Positions 1 to 5,537 of a stretch of 5,537 nt of DNA are shown piece by piece (within the stretch, counting starts at the first letter, position 1; each line of letters begins with the position of its first letter). Source of the stretch: an uncultured Clostridium sp. Lineage in GTDB: Bacteria; Bacillota; Clostridia; TANB77; CAG-508. The notes beneath the pieces were generated by a model. The model did not search any database and was not told the DNA's origin. It saw nothing but the letters and a program-made list of their open reading frames with translations. A program made the position numbers and the translations under genes. The stretch lies in NCBI GenBank assembly GCA_946498265.1, contig CAMMNR010000128.1, positions 1 to 5,537 on the forward strand, in the 5' to 3' direction.

Positions 1-52
1 CCGTCCCCTTTGGCAAAAATAGGGAAAAAAACCCCCGTCCCCAAATTCCCTA
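1..52. repeat. C-rich REP-like repeat edge (two CCGTCCCC copies)
   Basis: The octamer CCGTCCCC occurs at 1-8 and again at 35-42. Between and around the copies are GGG-A7-CCC (22-34) and a perfect 7-bp inverted pair, TAGGGAA (20-26) with TTCCCTA (46-52). Positions 1-60 are about half G+C with roughly three times more C than G on this strand, unlike the strongly AT-rich remainder. Read on the minus strand the repeated word is GGGGACGG, which resembles dispersed GGGGACGG-type repeats I recall from many Bacillota genomes, some linked to REP-associated (IS200-like) transposases. No transposase is present, and the element seems cut by the window edge. That this is a mobile or REP element is inference; the repeated words and base skew are directly visible. 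Confidence 0.45.
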
Positions 53-70
53 CAGCCCCTCAAAAAAATG

Positions 71-79
71 AAAGGAAAG
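71..79 (+). promoter_or_regulatory. Ribosome binding site of ispG
   Basis: AAAGGAAAG lies just before the ATG at 87, with about 10 bases between its AGGA core (73-76) and the start codon. This supports the start at 87 over later in-frame ATGs such as the one at codon 10. No sigma-A-like promoter is visible in positions 1-86, so ispG is probably transcribed from further upstream. Confidence 0.6.
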
Positions 80-86
80 AAAAAAT

Positions 87-1145
87 ATGTTAAGAAGTGA
101 AACAATAAAAATTATGGTAGGAAATGTACAAATAGGTGGACAAAATAAAGTAGTAATACAATCAATGTGTAATACAAAGACAAAAGATGTCGAAAGTACA
201 GTAAAGCAAATATTAGAACTAGAAAAAGCTGGATGTGAAATAATTAGAGTAGCATGCTTAGATTTAGAAGATGCAAAAGCAATAAAACAAATAAAAGAAA
301 AAATACATATACCAATTGTTGCTGACATACATTTTGATTATAGAATAGCATTAGAAGCAATAGAAGCTGGAGTAGATAAAATACGTATAAATCCAGGAAA
401 TATAGGAGCAGAAGAGAGAGTAAAAAAAGTAGTAGACGCATGTAAAGAAAAACATATTCCGATTAGGATAGGTGTTAATGCAGGATCATTAGAAAAAGAT
501 TTGTTAGAAAAATATGGAAAGCCAACAGCAAAGGCAATGGTCGAAAGTGCAAGAAGACATATAGAAATATTAGAAAAGCTAGATTTTAAAGATTATGCAA
601 TATCTTTAAAAGCTTCTAATTTAGATTTATGTATAGAAAGTTATGAAGAAGCATCGAAAGAATTTGATTGTCCATTACATTTAGGAATAACAGAAAGTGG
701 AACAGAATTTAGTGGAACAATAAAATCTAGTATTGGATTAGGATGTATGTTAAGACAAGGAATAGGAGATACAATAAGAGTATCGCTTTCAGATGATCCA
801 ATAAAAGAAATAGCAGTTGCAAAAGAAATATTAAAAGATTGTAATCTATATTCCAAATCACCAACATTGGTGGCATGCCCAACATGTGGAAGAACACAAA
901 TAGATTTAATACCAATAGCAAAAGAAGTAGAAAAGTTTTTACAGACAATTGAAGCAGATATAACAGTTGCAGTTATGGGATGTGCTGTAAATGGACCAGG
1001 AGAAGCAAGAGAGGCTGATATAGGAATAGCAGGAGGAATAAAAGAAGGTTTATTATTTAAAAAAGGAGAAATAATAAAAAAAGTAAAACAAGAGGAAATA
1101 GTTGATGTATTGAAAGAAGAAATATTGAATATGATTAATAAATAA
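87..1145 (+). CDS. ispG: 4-hydroxy-3-methylbut-2-en-1-yl diphosphate synthase IspG (GcpE)
   Basis: IspG is the cytosolic [4Fe-4S] enzyme for the penultimate MEP-pathway step, reductively converting 2-C-methyl-D-erythritol 2,4-cyclodiphosphate to HMBPP. The 352-residue product matches the short bacterial form without the insert domain of plant enzymes. The N-terminal TIM-barrel part shows VGNVQIGG (11-18), IQSMCNT (24-30), VADIHFDYRIALEA (78-91), KIRINPGNIG (98-107) and TESGT (202-206). The C-terminal cluster domain has CPTC (Cys264, Cys267) and CAVNGPGEA (Cys299), with Glu306 as the expected fourth cluster ligand. The ATG at 87 has a good SD and gives the usual family N-terminus. ispH follows after 74 bases, so the two final pathway steps are adjacent. 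In many Clostridia dxr and rseP precede ispG; whether they do here lies outside the window. The frame is intact and all key residues are present. Confidence 0.97.
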   Translation: MLRSETIKIMVGNVQIGGQNKVVIQSMCNTKTKDVESTVKQILELEKAGCEIIRVACLDLEDAKAIKQIKEKIHIPIVADIHFDYRIALEAIEAGVDKIRINPGNIGAEERVKKVVDACKEKHIPIRIGVNAGSLEKDLLEKYGKPTAKAMVESARRHIEILEKLDFKDYAISLKASNLDLCIESYEEASKEFDCPLHLGITESGTEFSGTIKSSIGLGCMLRQGIGDTIRVSLSDDPIKEIAVAKEILKDCNLYSKSPTLVACPTCGRTQIDLIPIAKEVEKFLQTIEADITVAVMGCAVNGPGEAREADIGIAGGIKEGLLFKKGEIIKKVKQEEIVDVLKEEILNMINK

Positions 1146-1219
1146 TTTATAGTAGAATATATATTTATTAAATTTTTGTAGATTATAAACTTTATAAAAT
1201 ATATAAGGAAGATGTAAAT

Positions 1220-2077
1220 ATGGAAGTTATATTAGGTAAAACAGCAGGTTTTTGTTATGGTGTAAAAAGAGCAGTAGAAGGAGCAAAAACAGAAATAGAA
1301 AAATGCAGAAATACATATTGTTTAGGAGAAATAGTACATAATAAGCAAGTAGTAGAAAAACTTGAGAAAAAAGGAATGAAATTCATAGAAAATTTAGATG
1401 AGATAAAACAAAAAGATGCAAACGTAATAATACGAGCACATGGAGTACCTAAAAAAATCTATGAATTAGCAAAAGAAAAAAACGTACAAGTAAAAGACTA
1501 TACATGCCCTAATGTATTGAAAATACATCAAATAGCTGATAAATATTCAGAAGAAGGATATTATATAATCTTATGTGGAAATGGAAATCATCCTGAAAAT
1601 TTAGGAACTATAAGCCATTGTAATAAAAATTATGATGTAATTGAAAAAGAAGAAGAAATAAACAGCATTATAGAAAAAATAATAAGAAATAATATAGATA
1701 AAGTATTATTAATATCACAAACAACATATAATTTGGAAAAGTTTAGAAATATCGAAAAAGTATTAAAAAATCAATTAAGTGAAAAAAACATAGAGTTGAT
1801 AGTAAAAAATACTATTTGTAGAGCAACAGAATTAAGACAAAAAGAAACTGAAGAAATAGCACAAAAAGTAGATTATATGATAATAATTGGAGGAAAAAAT
1901 AGTTCTAATACTAAGAAATTATTTGAAATCGCAAAAAAACATTGTGACAATACAGTATGTATAGAAACAGTAAATGAACTAGACATAGAAAAGGTAAAAA
2001 AGTTTAATACAATAGGAATTATGGCTGGTGCATCAACCCCAGATGAAAGTATCAAAGATGTTTTATCAATTTTATAA
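1220..2077 (+). CDS. ispH: 4-hydroxy-3-methylbut-2-enyl diphosphate reductase IspH (LytB)
   Basis: IspH catalyses the last MEP-pathway step, reducing HMBPP to a mixture of IPP and DMAPP with an oxygen-sensitive [4Fe-4S] cluster. The 285-residue product has the three expected cluster cysteines: Cys12 in GFCYGVKRAV, Cys96 in DYTCPN and Cys200 in TICRATELRQ. Substrate-site motifs are also present: His40 (EIVHNKQVV), His74 (IRAHGVP), His124 and catalytic Glu126 (GNGNHPEN), Thr168 (SQTTYN), GGKNSSNT (224-231) and AGASTPD (269-275). An SD (AAGGAAG, 1205-1211) precedes the ATG with normal spacing. The protein ends right after the ASTPD region, so it is the single-domain form and not the IspH-S1 domain fusion found in some Clostridia. 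It probably shares a transcript with ispG. Its 3' end runs into the bidirectional terminator facing the spoVD-like gene. Confidence 0.97.
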   Translation: MEVILGKTAGFCYGVKRAVEGAKTEIEKCRNTYCLGEIVHNKQVVEKLEKKGMKFIENLDEIKQKDANVIIRAHGVPKKIYELAKEKNVQVKDYTCPNVLKIHQIADKYSEEGYYIILCGNGNHPENLGTISHCNKNYDVIEKEEEINSIIEKIIRNNIDKVLLISQTTYNLEKFRNIEKVLKNQLSEKNIELIVKNTICRATELRQKETEEIAQKVDYMIIIGGKNSSNTKKLFEIAKKHCDNTVCIETVNELDIEKVKKFNTIGIMAGASTPDESIKDVLSIL

Positions 2078-2084
2078 TGAATAA

Positions 2085-2122
2085 AAAGTTCATCTAATCT
2101 TAATGAAGATTAGATGAACTTT
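2085..2122. terminator. Bidirectional intrinsic terminator between ispH and the spoVD-like gene
   Basis: A perfect 17-bp inverted repeat (2085-2101 with 2106-2122) encloses the 4-base loop AATG. For minus-strand transcripts the stem runs into a clear U-run (CTTTTTATT), a standard intrinsic terminator for the spoVD-like gene. For plus-strand transcripts from ispH the tract is poorer (CTTTGATTTAG), so termination there may be weaker. Only 4 of 17 pairs are G-C, but the stem is long and unbroken. The right arm lies wholly inside the minus-strand coding sequence, and the stop codon (2100-2102) spans the junction of left arm and loop. Confidence 0.85.
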
Positions 2123-4415
2123 GATTTAGTACAACTTTAACTATAGTACCTTCTGGAACAGAAGTATCTTTAGAATAATCCTGAGAAATAACAGTTCCAG
2201 AACCTTCAACAGAGATATTTAAATTTTTCTCTTTCAAAGCGTTAAAAGCTTGAGTGTAATTCATATTTTTTAAATCAGGTACAGTAACTGAAGTAGAAAC
2301 CGTATTATTTTCACCGTATAATATAATAACAGAATTTTTAGGTAAAGAGCTACCTGGTTTTGGATTCTGGTCTTGAACTAAAATGCTATTAGCATCTCCA
2401 TCAACATAAGTCTTTACAGTAAATCCGGCATCCTTTAATGTTTTTTCAGCTTCTGCTACTGTTTTATTTCTTACATCAGGAACAGTAATATTATTAGAGT
2501 CTGTGGCAGTTGTAGCATCAACATTTGAAGGGACACCTAAATAAGGTAGTATTTCTGATAACATTTGTGCAACAACAGGTGCGGCAACAGTACCTCCTTG
2601 ATTATTATCTTTTGGTGGATCATATAAAGTTAAAAGTAAAACTACTTGAGTATCTTCAACAGGTGAAATTGCAACATAAGAAGCAACATATCCAGCGTCT
2701 AAATTAGTATAAATAGGTTCAGAAGTTCCTGTTTTTCCACCAATACTGTAACCAGTAACAGCAGCATGTCTACCACTACCATCAGTAACAACAGATTCCA
2801 TTAAAGATTTTACTTCTTCAGCTGTTTCTTTAGATATAACTTGTCTAACTTCTTTAACAGGAACTTCAGTTACTGCACCAGTATCAGTATTAGTAATTTG
2901 CTTAACAATTCTTGGTTGCATTAATACACCATCATTAGCAATACTTGCAATAGCTGTAATCATTTGTAATGGAGTAATATTTAATCTTTGTCCAAAAGAC
3001 ATTGTTGCAAGTTCTACTTCTTTAACATCTTCTAACTTCTGGAAAATACTAGATTGTTCACCATATAATCCAGAATTTGTAGATTCAAATAATCCGAAAG
3101 CATCATAATATTTATAAAGAGTAGGAGCAGTAATTCTAGCACCTAGTTGCATAAATGCAGGGTTACAAGAATTACATAGAGCCCTTCTCAAAGTTTGAGA
3201 ACCATGAGGAGTAGGAGCCCAACATTTTATTCTTAAAGGTTCAGAACGTGAGGCGTCCTCGAATTCTTCATAACCTTGACAGAAAAAATCACCTTCTTTA
3301 TCAGTAGTTGTAATATTTTCTTCCAAAGCAACTGCAGCGGTGATAACTTTAAAAGTAGAACCAGGTTCATAAGTATCAGCTACAGATTTATTAGACCACA
3401 TTCTATATAAAGCTTCTGTTTTTTCTTCGCTTGTAAGAGAATCATATGTTTGAGCCAAAACAGAATTAGGTGTATAAGGGTCATTCAAATTATAATCAGG
3501 ATATGTAGCCATAGCTAAAATGTCACCATTTTTTGGATTCATTACAATAACGTTACCACCTTGCTCACAACCTACATCTTCAACAGCTTGTTTTAAATAT
3601 TTTTCAACAATAGTTTGAATATTTAAATCTAGTGTTAATGTTAAATCACTACCATTCTCAGCAGAAATATATGTTTCTTCAGAATCTGGAATTTCTTGTT
3701 GACTACCATCTTGAGAACTTACAATTTTACCAGGTGTACCAGTTAAAACAGAATTCCATTTTGATTCTATGCCACTTAAACCTTGATTTTCGGTTCCACA
3801 AAATCCTATTACCTGTGCAGCAACATTATTATAAGGATAAGACCTTTTTGTATCCTCATCTATATTAATTCCAACTGATATGTCATTATCTTCCATCCAT
3901 TGTTTTAGTTCTTCAACCTTATCATTTTCAACTTTTTTTATAATAGTTTCAACAGAAGCAGTACTATTTACTTTTTCAAGAGTTTCATTATAATCTAATG
4001 AGAAAATATCTGACAACCCTTTTGCTACAGTTTCCTTAAGAGTTTTAGTTTCTTCATCGTTTTTACCAACTATTCTATCAGGGTTTATTGTAATAGTATC
4101 AACTTGAGAACTTATAGCCAATGCTTTACCAGTTGAATCATATATATTTCCACGTTTAGGACTAATAATTTGATTAATAGTTTGTTGTTGATATGCACTT
4201 TCTTTTAATTCACTACCCTGAACAAATTGAAGAAATCCAATTCGAACAATTAGTAAAACAAAAATTAAAACAGCAACAAAAAAAGTCACTTTCAATTTTT
4301 TTGAATATATGAAATTTTTAGACTCAAAATCTGTATTAATTTTTACAATATTATTTTTGGGATTACTATCTTTTTTAGTATTATTTGTTTTTTTATTATT
4401 TTTTCTATTATCCAT
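2100..4415 (-). CDS. spoVD: SpoVD-like class B penicillin-binding protein (transpeptidase) with two PASTA domains
   Basis: This 771-residue membrane-anchored D,D-transpeptidase cross-links peptidoglycan outside the membrane. A Lys/Asn-rich cytoplasmic tail (1-41) precedes one membrane segment (about 43-65), the class B dimerisation region with RGNIYD (88-93), and the transpeptidase domain (about 285-620). Active-site motifs are STFK (nucleophile Ser353), SCN (416-418) and KTGT (561-564). Two PASTA domains follow (about 642-702 and 709-765, starting ITVPDV and VTVPDL). Cys398 (KCW) and Cys417 (SCN) are 19 residues apart and align with the redox cysteines Cys332/Cys351 of B. subtilis SpoVD, which favours SpoVD over the vegetative PbpB. 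Two PASTA domains are more like PbpB/PBP2x, since B. subtilis SpoVD has one. It may therefore act in spore cortex synthesis, in division, or in both. It stands alone here, without mraY/mur genes beside it. The start has a good SD. Confidence 0.88.
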   Translation of the reverse strand: MDNRKNNKKTNNTKKDSNPKNNIVKINTDFESKNFIYSKKLKVTFFVAVLIFVLLIVRIGFLQFVQGSELKESAYQQQTINQIISPKRGNIYDSTGKALAISSQVDTITINPDRIVGKNDEETKTLKETVAKGLSDIFSLDYNETLEKVNSTASVETIIKKVENDKVEELKQWMEDNDISVGINIDEDTKRSYPYNNVAAQVIGFCGTENQGLSGIESKWNSVLTGTPGKIVSSQDGSQQEIPDSEETYISAENGSDLTLTLDLNIQTIVEKYLKQAVEDVGCEQGGNVIVMNPKNGDILAMATYPDYNLNDPYTPNSVLAQTYDSLTSEEKTEALYRMWSNKSVADTYEPGSTFKVITAAVALEENITTTDKEGDFFCQGYEEFEDASRSEPLRIKCWAPTPHGSQTLRRALCNSCNPAFMQLGARITAPTLYKYYDAFGLFESTNSGLYGEQSSIFQKLEDVKEVELATMSFGQRLNITPLQMITAIASIANDGVLMQPRIVKQITNTDTGAVTEVPVKEVRQVISKETAEEVKSLMESVVTDGSGRHAAVTGYSIGGKTGTSEPIYTNLDAGYVASYVAISPVEDTQVVLLLTLYDPPKDNNQGGTVAAPVVAQMLSEILPYLGVPSNVDATTATDSNNITVPDVRNKTVAEAEKTLKDAGFTVKTYVDGDANSILVQDQNPKPGSSLPKNSVIILYGENNTVSTSVTVPDLKNMNYTQAFNALKEKNLNISVEGSGTVISQDYSKDTSVPEGTIVKVVLNQSSSNLH

Positions 4416-4421
4416 AAAAAA

Positions 4422-4428
4422 CCTCTTT
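4422..4428 (-). promoter_or_regulatory. Ribosome binding site of the spoVD-like gene
   Basis: On the minus strand AAAGAGG is followed by six T residues and then the ATG at 4415. The spacing is ideal for a Gram-positive SD and fixes the start, so the Lys/Asn-rich N-terminal tail is genuinely part of the protein. Confidence 0.75.
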
Positions 4429-4448
4429 GGTAAAAATTTTATATTTAT

Positions 4449-4477
4449 ATTTTATATTAAAAACTAATAAAAATCAA
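4449..4477 (-). promoter_or_regulatory. Probable sigma-A-type promoter of the spoVD-like gene
   Basis: On the minus strand TTGATT (4477-4472) is followed after 17 bases by TAAAAT (4454-4449). These match 4 of 6 and 5 of 6 consensus bases with optimal spacing. Transcription would start near 4442, giving a leader of roughly 27 bases that includes the SD. In such AT-rich DNA chance matches are common, so this is a prediction. No convincing sigma-E or sigma-K sporulation promoter was found, although a sporulation-specific role might have predicted one. Confidence 0.45.
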
Positions 4478-4512
4478 TAAAAATAATATGAAATGTTTGT
4501 GAATAGTAACAC

Positions 4513-4541
4513 TTGTAAAATACCAAAAAAAGCAATATAAT
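4513..4541 (+). promoter_or_regulatory. Probable sigma-A-type promoter of rsmA
   Basis: TTGTAA (4513-4518) and a perfect TATAAT (4536-4541) are separated by exactly 17 bases. This is the best promoter match in the window. Transcription would begin near 4548, giving a 5' leader of about 53 bases that contains the SD and hairpin described next. Its -35 box lies about 35 bases from the -35 box of the divergent spoVD-like promoter, so both could be occupied at once. Confidence 0.65.
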
Positions 4542-4562
4542 ATAAATCAATAAAATTATAAG

Positions 4563-4592
4563 AAAGGAGATATGATATATTAATTGTATCAT
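4563..4592 (+). promoter_or_regulatory. Distant SD plus hairpin in the rsmA leader
   Basis: A strong SD, AAAGGAGAT (4563-4571), is followed by ATGATATA (4572-4579), a 5-base loop TTAAT (4580-4584) and TGTATCAT (4585-4592). The arms form an 8-bp stem with one G-U pair. The rsmA ATG lies at 4601, 31 bases beyond the GGAG core, and no other SD lies before it. Folding the hairpin would leave about 9 unpaired bases between SD and ATG, a normal distance. The sequence and pairing are visible; that the hairpin bridges the gap during initiation is inference. The stem is AT-rich and may be only marginally stable. Confidence 0.5.
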
Positions 4593-4600
4593 TCAAAAGT

Positions 4601-5473
4601 ATGGAAAATTTATTACAAGAAACAAAAATGATAATGAAGAAAAATAATATAAAAGCAAATAAATCACTAGGGCAAAACTTCTTGATAAATGAAGAAGTAG
4701 TAAATGGGATAATAAAAAGTAGTGATATAAGTAAAGAAGACTTAATAATAGAAATAGGACCAGGGCTAGGAACATTAACTAAATACCTTTTAGAAAAAGC
4801 GGGAAAGGTAATTTGTGTTGAATTAGATAGCAGGATGATAAAAATTTTAAAAGACAGATTTTTCTTATATGATAATTTAGAAATAATAAATCAAGATATT
4901 TTAAAAGTAAATTTAAAAGAAATAATAAGAAATGAAAAAGAAAAGGGGAAAATAAAAACAGCTAAAATAGTTGCAAATTTACCGTATTATATAACAACAC
5001 CAATAGTAATGAAATTATTAGAAGAAAAATTAGATTTAGAAAGCATAACTGTAATGGTACAAAAAGAAGTAGCTAATAGACTAATAGCATGTCCAGGAGA
5101 TAAAGAAACAGGGGCAATCACATATGCAGTATATTATTATGCTAAGGCAGAAGGAATAATGGAAGTTACGAAAAATTCTTTTATACCAGCACCAGAAGTA
5201 ACTTCAAAGGTTATTAAATTAAAATTAAGAAAAGAACCACAAGTAAAAGTAAGAAACGAAAAATTAATGTTTGAGATTATAAAAAGTGCTTTTATGCAGA
5301 GAAGAAAAACATTACTAAATGCATTAACAAATACAAAAGTATTTATTAATAAAGAAGAAGGAACACAAATTTTAGAAAAATTAGGATTAGATACAAATAT
5401 AAGACCAGAAAAGTTAAGTTTAGAAAATTTTGCAGATATTACTAATATGTTAATTATAAATTACAAATCATAA
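4601..5473 (+). CDS. rsmA: 16S rRNA (adenine(1518)-N6/adenine(1519)-N6)-dimethyltransferase RsmA (KsgA)
   Basis: RsmA uses S-adenosylmethionine to dimethylate two adjacent adenines in the helix 45 loop of 16S rRNA, a late step in 30S subunit maturation; its loss in other bacteria gives kasugamycin resistance. The 290-residue product has the family length and motifs: SLGQNFL (22-28), the SAM-binding loop EIGPGLGTLT (51-60), acidic VELD (73-76), QD (98-99), catalytic NLPYY (126-130), MVQKEVANRL (152-161), SFIPAPEV (183-190) and FMQRRKTL (231-238), with the C-terminal RPEKLS region (268-273). The ATG at 4601 gives an N-terminus whose TKMIMKKNNIKANKSLGQ stretch resembles that of B. subtilis KsgA. 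The ATGs at codons 10 and 12 would cut into it, and none of these has a close SD. It is transcribed divergently from the spoVD-like gene, probably from the promoter at 4513-4541. No terminator is visible downstream. Confidence 0.96.
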   Translation: MENLLQETKMIMKKNNIKANKSLGQNFLINEEVVNGIIKSSDISKEDLIIEIGPGLGTLTKYLLEKAGKVICVELDSRMIKILKDRFFLYDNLEIINQDILKVNLKEIIRNEKEKGKIKTAKIVANLPYYITTPIVMKLLEEKLDLESITVMVQKEVANRLIACPGDKETGAITYAVYYYAKAEGIMEVTKNSFIPAPEVTSKVIKLKLRKEPQVKVRNEKLMFEIIKSAFMQRRKTLLNALTNTKVFINKEEGTQILEKLGLDTNIRPEKLSLENFADITNMLIINYKS

Positions 5474-5474
5474 T

Positions 5475-5537
5475 AAAAGTAATTGGTTAATTGCAAAAGT
5501 AAATTCTAGTTTGAAATCCAAGACTAAATGCTAGTTT
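5475..5537. repeat. Short direct repeats downstream of rsmA
   Basis: AAATTCTAGTTT (5501-5512) recurs as AAATGCTAGTTT (5526-5537), 11 of 12 bases identical with a 25-base period, and the second copy touches the window edge. Just upstream AAAAGTAA occurs at 5475-5482 and 5495-5502, and TAATTG at 5480-5485 and 5488-5493. The region lacks a terminator hairpin or coding frame. It may be the start of a tandem array or merely AT-rich chance similarity; the next bases would tell. Confidence 0.25.

Noticed and set aside
68..100. Ten-codon ORF starting at ATG 68 and overlapping the ispG start in another frame.
   Set aside because: It has no SD before it; its second to fourth codons are the ispG SD itself, and the peptide is just a lysine-rich run from purine-rich DNA.
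1183..1197. Perfect 15-base palindrome TTATAAA-C-TTTATAA between ispG and ispH, and a possible promoter around it.
   Set aside because: The arms are purely A/T and likely by chance; a TTGTAG at 1176 has no -10 box at proper spacing, and there is no T-run for a terminator.
2525..2707. Open frames on the plus strand inside the spoVD-like gene, here and at 3632-3868, and minus-strand frames inside ispG and ispH.
   Set aside because: They are low-complexity shadows of strongly conserved genes on the opposite strand, without SD sites or family motifs.
4485..4491. TCATATT on the minus strand, resembling a sigma-E -35 element for the spoVD-like gene.
   Set aside because: No CATA-type -10 element lies 13-15 bases downstream, so a sporulation promoter is not supported.
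4494..4512. Imperfect inverted sequence (TGTT…AACA, GTG…CAC) midway between the divergent promoters as a possible operator.
   Set aside because: The arms are only 3-4 bases and not in register with each other; too weak to call.
4572..4583. Three-codon leader ORF (ATG ATA TAT TAA) just after the strong SD upstream of rsmA.
   Set aside because: The ATG is only 2 bases from the GGAG core, too close for efficient initiation, and it is better explained as the left arm of the hairpin. It remains a lesser alternative.

Overview
The window looks like chromosomal housekeeping DNA from a very AT-rich, low-GC Gram-positive bacterium, most likely an endospore-lineage member of the Clostridia (Bacillota). 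The grounds are strong A/T bias at third codon positions, purine-rich Shine-Dalgarno (SD) sites, a SpoVD-type penicillin-binding protein with PASTA repeats, and use of the MEP isoprenoid pathway. The species cannot be named from this sequence.

Layout, left to right. Positions 1-60 are unusually C-rich and carry two copies of CCGTCCCC plus short inverted repeats, probably the edge of a dispersed REP-like element. Next come ispG (87-1145, +) and ispH (1220-2077, +), the last two enzymes of the MEP pathway. Both are [4Fe-4S] enzymes, and they are separated by 74 bases with no convincing promoter or terminator, so they probably share a transcript. ispH converges on a large minus-strand gene (2100-4415) for a membrane-anchored class B penicillin-binding protein with two PASTA domains, best called SpoVD-like. 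A perfect 17-bp hairpin lies at the junction and overlaps the end of that gene. The 185-base divergent region 4416-4600 holds one recognisable promoter in each direction. rsmA (ksgA; 4601-5473, +) encodes the 16S rRNA adenine dimethyltransferase, and the window ends in a short stretch with small direct repeats.

The genes serve three separate core functions: isoprenoid precursors (including undecaprenyl phosphate, the lipid carrier for wall precursors), peptidoglycan cross-linking and ribosome maturation. I see no defence system, phage gene, tRNA/rRNA, CRISPR array, riboswitch or complete mobile element, and I do not claim a new multi-gene system.

The most interesting signals are in the fine structure. 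A strong SD sequence sits 31 bases upstream of the rsmA start with a hairpin exactly between them, which would restore normal spacing if folded. The SpoVD-like protein has a cysteine pair matching the redox-switch cysteines of Bacillus subtilis SpoVD. The convergent terminator is built partly from coding sequence.
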